Positions 57,717 to 64,000 of a stretch of DNA of 64,000 bases are shown in pieces. Both the position numbers and the translations under genes were made by a program. The DNA is from Lepeophtheirus salmonis (Eukaryota > Arthropoda > Copepoda > Siphonostomatoida > Caligidae), in NCBI RefSeq assembly GCF_016086655.4, contig NC_052135.2, positions 13,854,363-13,918,362 on the forward strand, in the 5' to 3' direction. The notes under the pieces were generated by a model. That model had not been told where the DNA came from. It did no database searches and was given only the letters and a program-made list of their open reading frames with translations. Position 1 is the stretch's first letter. Every line of letters begins with the position of its first letter.

Positions 57717-58117
57717 TCAATAAGCAGGTCCTTGTTCCATTGAATTATCATCTGGTGCGGCTGGCATTGTCTTCATAAAGTAATTCTCCAAGAAGTCTTT
57801 GAACTCCCTGTTATTGATCTTGGCAAGAAGGATATTAGCAGAGACCAACCCCTTCAATAGGTCAGTATTGAAGACGTCATCGCTGTTATCGTTGGAGAGA
57901 TGACGTTTAGAACCTTCTGTGTAGCTTAGTCTCCATTGTTGTTTAAATCTACATTCTTTTCCTACATTGTGAACTCTTCATGCTGTTCTAGGTCACACTT
58001 CCATTTGGTTTTATTGCTAAAGTTGCAAAGCTTGAATATCAAATACTTTGTTTCAGGCACATAAGTCCAAATCTTGGTGACACTGAGGTCCTTAATGAGC
58101 ACTGACATGACATCTTA
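57717..58117 (-). pseudogene. CGGBP1-like / hAT-derived protein relic
   Basis: On the minus strand from about 58100: VLIKDLSVTKIWTYVPETKY, LIFKLCNFSNKTKWKCDLEQ and HEEF resemble the zinc-finger start of CGGBP1-like proteins (CKLCN..........xLEQH), with the first Cys changed to Phe. After stops and a shift, DVFNTDLLKGLVSANILLAK, INNREFKDFLENYF and MKTMPA match the conserved FNxDLxxALVSANIPxxKxxNPxFxxFLEKY block. These proteins are domesticated or active hAT-type DNA-binding proteins. The frame ends at TGA at 57717. A relic with at least two stops; the family call is from motif memory. Confidence 0.6.
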
Positions 58118-58119
58118 GG

Positions 58120-59990
58120 CATGGTCAATTTAAAAAGTTGGTTTTTCAATTTGAGTGAGTGGGAATATATTGAAAATAAATTCTACTAGATGCCTTTTCA
58201 TATTTATAGAGAAAAAAACGGATTGTAAAAAATCTAAATAGGTTGGGTGGCAAGTTGGATATAATATATTTTTGAATATCCAAGTAATTTTGCCCTTTAT
58301 CATTCATAGCGCGAATGGATTCATCCTTTCCTCTTCTTCTTTTTCCACCTCCAATAATTGCACTCAATCCTTCCTTTACTCTAAGACCTGAATATTTTTT
58401 TTATCAGCACATGGTGGAGAAAATAAAAATAAAGGTTGACAATGTAATAAATCTTATTTGCATAATTTGGACATCCCTAATAATTATCAAAGTGACTGCT
58501 CCCATTAATTATTTCTCCTTATTTTGAAAAGTCAAACGTTTTAGCGATCGTTTTTCTAGTCATCTCTGTCAGCTGAATAGATGCCATCTATCAAAGTACC
58601 CAAGATATAATTTATTGCTTGATTTACACTCAGGAGGATTTAGACAATTTCGACATCTTTAATAATGTATAATATATTACTTGCTTTACTCGTCATATCA
58701 TTTTAATTAGATTGAATTTTTAAAAACTTTTTAATATTTATATTAAATATATTTTGGTTTGATTGTTTTATAATCTCTGTATCACTCTACTTTTTTATTC
58801 CCCAATCGACAGGGCATTTTTTTAAATAGGTTTACGTAGTCCAACTCGGTTTTACAATAATGAAAATTATTACGCACAAGAATTTTTATCTTATAGATGC
58901 CCTGGCGCTTGGGATGAAAAAATCAGTAGTTCATATTGTTTGCAAACAACATTTTGAACAGTTTTTATTAAATAATAGACCCCCAATCTTTTTTGTTTTC
59001 CCATAAATCTCTGTTTTTAAAAACGTTTATAAAGGCCTACTGACCTCATTGTTCATGATAGATACTTTAAATCATAAAGAAAAGGACTTAATATTATTAG
59101 ACCAACATTAATAATTTCTAACAAAAGTGGAAAAAAATAAAGTTATATTGAACAGAGTGTCCCAAAGGACTCACACACCAAAAATCAGATCAACCCATTC
59201 TACTGTATTGGAGTTTCTGTGTCTATCTGACATATATTTAATATATGTAAATTATATTTATTTACAATTCATAGTGATTTGCGAAACTTTTCTATTCATA
59301 CATGAAATTTAATACGTTGTGATTCAAATATTTTTTGTATAATCCATTAATAAAGTAGGCAGAATCTTTTTATATATTATAGCCAAAAGGACTCACAACT
59401 TTGCAAAAAAATAGACATACTATTCATGTTTTAATCATGTCTAACTCTACGCATAGATAAATTAAAATAACGCTTTCCATATATAAAAAAACCTCGTAAA
59501 AATGTCATAAATAAATTAAAAAGAAATTAAGTTTCCTATTTTTATAGACTAATGTTTATATAATTATGTATAAAAAAACATGGTTATAAATAAAACATTT
59601 AAAAGATTACATCTAATGTTTAGAAAATGCCATTTTAATTGTTATTGATAAATCTCAAATATGCAAAAAACAAAATTAAATTTGTCAGTTATTGTTGTGG
59701 TATCTAAAGCTTGTTTGAAGTAGGATGAAGTTGACGGGCCAACTTTTTCAAAACCAGATTAATCTTCTTTTTTCTGATTATTATATTCCGAATGAACATA
59801 TGTGTGCAATTTCATTGTAATATATATATATATATCTTGAGCAAAAAGTGACGAAAGCTATAAGAATTTATTTTTTTCGTTGTTAGATTAATATAAAATA
59901 TATTTTTTTAATATACAGAATACGTATTTTAAATCCAGATTTTTAAAGGAGAATGTATATTACAATTTATTTCCCAAAATTAATTCAGCA
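58120..59990. other. Unassigned AT-rich sequence
   Basis: Small overlapping ORFs at 58146-58527 only. At 59150-59180, AGTGTCCCAAAGGACTCACA and, about 220 bp on, CAAAAGGACTCACAACTTTG share GGACTCACA in direct orientation; this may be a short repeat. A TA microsatellite lies at 59820-59836. Confidence 0.4.
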
Positions 59991-59999
59991 AATACAACA

Positions 60000-60215
60000 A
60001 TATTTTGCTTTTAACCCTCAAGCTTCGCCCAGAGTCTCCTACCTTGTCCTGAACCTGGAACAAACCTTTATGAGGAACTATTTGTCCATGTTGGACACTG
60101 CCTTAAGAATGGAAGCATGCATGAAGTCAATAGTATTATGTGAACGTTTATTGGACTCTCCCTCCAAGACACTCTACACACATAGTAGTCCAAGGGATTC
60201 AGATCCATCGAACTA
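60000..60215 (-). pseudogene. Tc1-like transposase C-terminal relic
   Basis: On the minus strand from 60215: SSMDLNPLDYYVCRVSWRES then NKRSHNTIDFMHASILKAVS and NMDK, stop, FLIKVCSRFRTR. This is the SPDLNPLDYYVW...NKRxHNT block and tail of Tc1-like transposases, here keeping the third-position Asp (LDYY), unlike the 10, 12 and 15 kb relics. Nothing upstream of this block survives; at 60220 the sequence changes to family A core. The 87-codon plus ORF is antisense. Confidence 0.75.
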
Positions 60216-60219
60216 AGAG

Positions 60220-60525
60220 AATACATTTTTTATAAAAAAATTCAAAAATCTCCAGCTATTCACAAAATATTAAATTTTTGGAAAAAAATTAAATTTCAAA
60301 CATAAAATTTTTTGGAAAAAAATTTCAAAAATTAATAGCTATTTACAAACAATTAATGTTTTTTTTTTCAATTTCAAATATTTAAAATTAAAAAATCCTT
60401 TGCTATTGACAAAAAATTAAATTTTTTGTAAAAAAAATTTCCAATACTTAATTTTCTCCATAATTTTGCCTGAATCACAAAAAATTACTTGTAAAAAATC
60501 TATAACTTGGAGTGAGGGGTTGTTA
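60220..60525 (+). repeat. Family A core without termini
   Basis: Core units CCAGCTATTCACAAAATATT, AATAGCTATTTACAAACAAT and TTTGCTATTGACAAAAAATT alternate with TTTTTTGGAAAAAAATTTC blocks. Neither A terminus is found; it ends at GGAGTGAGGGGTTGTTACAG. Confidence 0.6.
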
Positions 60526-60679
60526 CAGCTGTGATTAGAACTTTACCCTATAAATTTCTAATTTTTACCTCATATCAGGTAAAATAAAAAATATGTTGAT
60601 CTTACTTTTTTCCAATATTGGTCTACTATTATTATCGAATGTCCCCGTAATGGGGCTGCCCCTACGTTGTGAATCACTG

Positions 60680-60787
60680 ACCTAGATCAAAATTTAAATG
60701 AGATCGTTTTAGACCAAAAAATTTCGCTCTACTAAAAATCATAAAAGCCTCAGACAGATCTAGGATTTTCAAACCAAAACCCCACAC
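60680..60787 (+). repeat. Family C right-end fragment
   Basis: AGATCGTTTTAGACCAAAAA, CGCTCTACTAAAAATCATAA, CAGACAGATCTAGGATTTTC and the terminus AAACCAAAACCCCACAC match the right arm of 52083-53101. It abuts the ribosomal protein pseudogene. Confidence 0.65.
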
Positions 60788-60800
60788 TTGAATAGTATAA

Positions 60801-61267
60801 CTCTTCTTCCCTTTCCATTTCCTCGGAGGTATCGTGTCCATGAAGATCGATCTTTGCTTTTACTCTGAAAACAGAATTTACCCTTGTCGGGGATGCACCT
60901 TGGTGAGACCCGATAGAAAGTTCCTCGACGGCATGAGCTACAAGGCTCATCTCCTCAAGACAAATCCCCGTAAGGTAACGTGGACTGTCTAGTCGCAAAC
61001 ACAAGAAGGGAATTATAGAAGAGACCTCCAAGATGAGGACCAAGAGAACTCAGCTTTTCCAATGCGCTGTTGTTGGAGCCACAAGAAAATTTGACTAAAA
61101 GTAATCCGAAGCCTGAAGTGCGTAAGAACAAAAAGGACTCGAAAAATGCTACCTAAGCCGCCAAAAAGCCTCAAGTACATGCTACTTAGGCCAACCCCTC
61201 AAGTAAAACCTCTAGTTAATCCAAGCCTGTGGCGAAATCTGCTCCTCGTGTTGGTGGAAAGGGATAA
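60801..61267 (+). pseudogene. RpL24: Ribosomal protein eL24 processed pseudogene
   Basis: Starting at ATG 60840 the frame reads MKIDLCFYSENRIYPCRGCT, LVRPDRKFLDGMSYKAHLLK then TNPRKVTWTV and a TAG, aligning with the start of eL24 (MKxxLCxFSxxxIYPGxG...NPRxxxWT). After a shift: SRKHKKGIIEETSKMRTKRT then QLFQCAVVGATRKFD, and after another shift NPKPEVRKNKKDSKNAT, then the alanine/lysine tail interrupted by three TAA/TAG codons, ending KSAPRVGGKG at TAA 61265-61267. The total span matches the normal 155-160 residues with no introns. CTCTTCTTCCCTTTCC at 60801 looks like a retained 5'TOP leader, as expected from a retrocopied mRNA. No clear poly(A) is seen after the stop. The 97-codon minus ORF is a shadow. 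Confidence 0.88.
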
Positions 61268-61269
61268 AT

Positions 61270-61630
61270 AGTTGTTTCATCCATTTTAACAAATCTGTAA
61301 AAAAAGTATATTTGAAGTAGAAGTAATTGAAAAATTAAATGCTTTAACAACAAATATTTCCGAAGCATCAAATTGTACAAATAAGTATGGTGATTTATTA
61401 TTGGGGGAAAAGTAAAAACCCCATTATTTATTCTTCTTTGGTCAATTTTCCTTACTCAATGCGTCTTGTTTATATTATGAGATTTTTCTATTATTTTTTG
61501 TATCTTCATACATTCCCACAATCACTTAAAACCCAATAAAAACATGTTAATAAATCTTCAGAAACGTCATCATGAAAAGAAAAAAAAAAGAATAAATCAA
61601 ATGATCCCACAGTATTGATTGTTATTTCCA
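61270..61630. other. Unassigned AT-rich sequence
   Basis: Includes the probable 3' untranslated part of the eL24 retrocopy (to about 61320). Nothing else is recognised. Confidence 0.45.
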
Positions 61631-61633
61631 AAA

Positions 61634-62104
61634 GTGATGGACGATTAATCGGAATCGCAGAATCGGGTTTTTTTTCTGGAATCAGAATTGTCAACGGGAA
61701 AATAATGTTTATTTTGCAACTCAGATTCTTATTTTTTAAGATATTTAACTATTTATTACTTTTCTAGGTTATGAAAAAATAATAGCCCCATCCAAAATTA
61801 AGGAATTTTTACTTTTTATAAGAAAAGAAAATATTATAGTTTTTTTTAGATTTAATAACTTTGATTTGATTTTTTTTCAAAAAAATTAAATATTTTGAAC
61901 TTAATTTAATTTCTTTTCTAAAACATTTTTTAATTTTTTTGAGAATGTCTATGAGTTTTGATTTTTTTTTCAAAGAAATAATTTTTTATCAATAGTTGGA
62001 GATTTTTGATAAAGGATAACAAAATTTTACCTTTTAATTACTATTATTTAAAATATTAAAGAATTGGGAGCATGATTTTTTTTTCTTTTTAATCGTCCCA
62101 TCAC
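61634..62104 (-). mobile_element. Family B element without A left terminus
   Basis: GTGATGGACGATTAATCGGA at the left and AATCGTCCCATCAC at the right. Arms match other B copies in inverse (AATAATAGCCCCATCCAAAATTAAGGAATT; AATTACTATTATTTAAAATATTAAAGAA). At 471 bp it has T-rich core but no GGACGCCCCTG-type A terminus, which the copies at 24.7, 39.6 and 51.3 kb carry. Confidence 0.75.
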
Positions 62105-62109
62105 TAATT

Positions 62110-62565
62110 TCCAAGTACCATTCTTATTTATTTACCAATAATATAATTAACTATACAATTATTTAAACGATAATCATCCTCAACATGATTTATCAATTCG
62201 GAAAACAGGAGGGAGTCTTTGATTTAATAAATAAAAGTTCTTTAGTATCATAGGTTAATTGTATTTCGTATTGATTACAAAGGAGTGAAATAAGTTTCAT
62301 TTGTCGTGATGGTAATAAAATAAGATTTTAAATAGTTTTATAAATCTATTATTCAATTGTTTTGACTTAGAAGAAACACGTAAAAACATTTATTATTTTT
62401 TTCTTTAAGTACATATAGTTTGAAAAATCAAATATCCACTTTTTTTCCTTCCTTCCTTTTTTCTTCTTGATCAGCTAAAGGCAATTTTATAAAAGTATAT
62501 AGTATAAGAGTAATTCATGTCAAAAAGCTTACAACAAAAGCGACAACTTTACAATTACATAGTTA
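62110..62565. other. Unassigned AT-rich sequence
   Basis: Nothing recognised. Confidence 0.45.
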
Positions 62566-62569
62566 AATT

Positions 62570-63015
62570 TGAACAAAAAATCTTAAACTCACAGCTGTTC
62601 ACAAAAAAAAAATATTTTTAGACGTGAAAATTTTTATTTTTCATTTCTAAAATCTTCTAGTATTCATTAAATATTTTTTTGGGAAAAAAAATTCAAAAAT
62701 TCAGAGCTCTTCTCAAAAACAAAAATATGAGAAATGTTTTTGAAGAATTCACAAGATTTTTCAAGAATTTTATTTTTAATAATAATTTTTTTGGAAAAAA
62801 ATGTCATAAATTCATAGCTATTTACAGAAAATTAATTTTTTTGTTAAAAAATGTCATAAATTAATAGCTATTTATAGGAAATTAAATTTTTGAAAAAAAA
62901 ATCTTAAAAGTTAAATTCTTTGGAAAAAAATATTAAGAAGTTAAATTTTTTGGAAAAAAGCAAAGAGTCCTTAATTTGGAAGGGAGGCTACAGCCACCCC
63001 TTGCAGACGCCCCTG
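62570..63015 (+). mobile_element. Family A element, left end lost
   Basis: Core units CTCACAGCTGTTCACAAAAA, TTCATAGCTATTTACAGAAA and TTAATAGCTATTTATAGGAA lead into AGCAAAGAGTCCTTAATTTG, GGAGGCTACAGCCACCCCTT and the right terminus GCAGACGCCCCTG. The left terminus is not found. Confidence 0.7.
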
Positions 63016-64000
63016 CAGTACTCTGTGTATTAAGCATTCCTTTGTTTACAAAAATTGAATAACATTTTTTTTTTTCATTTACACCTTTTACTGATTGTAT
63101 CACTGAAACTATCGATGCGAATAATAAAATTTATAAAAATTTTATTATACACTTATACAATACATAACTCGATTTTCGGTTTAGATCCGAGATATCAGCC
63201 ACATCTATTAGATATATTTCCATCTTTTCTGAATTCCTAATAGATTGGGATATACTAATTAATTTGTGGAGTCCACTAATCGTAAATAAAATATTGAGGA
63301 AAAAATCAACTCACATTCCCTTTTATGAAGGAGACCCCTAAGCCTCCTGTTCTAAAGACGTCCTTGTAATTAGAAAAATATCTACATTAGGAAAATAATA
63401 TTTACAAAGGTTTCGATAAAAAAAAATAAATCTCATTATGTCTCTAATAATGTTGGTCGATTTTTGTCTGTATGCATTATGTTTGTTTTTACATATAAAT
63501 TAGCACTCTCAATCAACTTTTAATTGGAATTGGAATGTTATTAATGTAGATTATAGATTTACATTTTCTACTTGATAATTTTTTTTTTAAATGTTGAAAT
63601 ATTTCATACTTCAACTTTGAATTATTTATTTCTATACATATTTCTGATTTTTTGTGAATAAAAATCCTCACTAACTTACTAAAAGTTACAAAAAAAAAGA
63701 AATATACTTTCTTATACAAATTTCTGAAATACACTTTGTTCGATCATTTGCACTTATGGGTTAAATATAGAATAGTTACCAACACCTGGTCTCTAGGAAG
63801 ACTAATGAAGAGCGAAAGGGCTTCTTTCTAAAACATCAAACGAAACAGGTTAGCATTTTTTATTTGAATGTGAACATCTAGCAAATAAATGTCTGTTATT
63901 CATTAAGGTGTGTTTATATTTGAATTTTGAAATATTATTAAATACTAAAAATTACAAATATTTTTATAGTGCAATAATAAAAAAAGAAATAAATTTTATT
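63016..64000. other. Unassigned AT-rich sequence
   Basis: A patch at 63330-63365 (GGAGACCCCTAAGCCTCC, AAGACGTCCTTG) may be a decayed A end. No gene; the ORFs at 63055 and 63513 are low-complexity. Confidence 0.45.

Noticed and set aside
60750..61043. 97-codon minus-strand ORF
   Set aside because: Shadow of the eL24 pseudogene on the plus strand.
1..64000. CRISPR array, operons, ribosome binding sites or phage
   Set aside because: No regular spacer pattern or bacterial gene layout; the repeats and proteins are eukaryotic transposon-derived.
1..64000. tRNA or rRNA genes
   Set aside because: I looked for GTTCGAATCC-type B boxes and conserved rRNA stretches and found no convincing match.

Overview
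This 64 kb window is animal nuclear DNA. It is very AT-rich, with long A/T runs, many short ORFs and no dense gene packing. All recognisable proteins are metazoan-type transposases, a non-LTR retrotransposon and a ribosomal-protein retrocopy. The mixture of Tc1/mariner, FLYWCH-MULE and CGGBP/hAT relics looks like an arthropod. The transposase wording and repeat ends resemble what I remember of parasitic copepods such as the salmon louse, but that assignment comes from memory and was not searched. No complete host gene is visible; the window is intergenic or intronic sequence shaped by mobile elements. || Layout: 1-11 kb is mostly unassigned, with relics of a mariner (4.4 kb), a LINE tail (7.6 kb) and a Tc1-like transposase (9.9-10.5 kb). 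11-17 kb holds one complete short TIR element and three decayed Tc1-like transposase pieces. 20-23 kb carries two pieces of one mariner family. 24-26 kb holds a composite TIR element followed at once by another family. 28-29.6 kb has a foldback element beside an inverted, broken FLYWCH/MULE transposase. Near 33.5 kb is the best candidate host exon. 36.1-37.0 and 39.9-40.8 kb hold two internally deleted mariner-type elements with visible termini, the second nested in a larger TIR element. 42-57 kb is layered with families A, B and C, two deletion derivatives of one Tc1-like element (44.2 and 55.5 kb), a pogo-like MITE and a LINE relic. 57.7-61.3 kb has a CGGBP/hAT relic, a Tc1-like tail and a processed ribosomal protein eL24 pseudogene. 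The rest to 64 kb is more A and B copies. || Non-coding repeat families explain most of the structure. Family A has termini like CAGGGGCGTCCGCAGG and GCGGACGCCCCTG, 5-bp target duplications in the clearest copies, and an interior of imperfect self-complementary units of about 50 bp. Family B has termini GTGATGGGACGATT at TA sites and often carries an A copy at one fixed junction, so B+A spread as a unit. Family C has termini GTGTTGRRGTCT at TA sites; one C copy with an A insertion can be compared with a C copy lacking it. Family D is dispersed without clear termini, and its antisense strand gives similar peptides in several copies. || Nothing here looks like a working multi-gene system. The coherent story is serial nesting and internal deletion of DNA transposons (mariner in B, A in B, A in C). 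All coordinates come from reading the sequence by eye; element edges without TIRs are good to about 20-50 bp.
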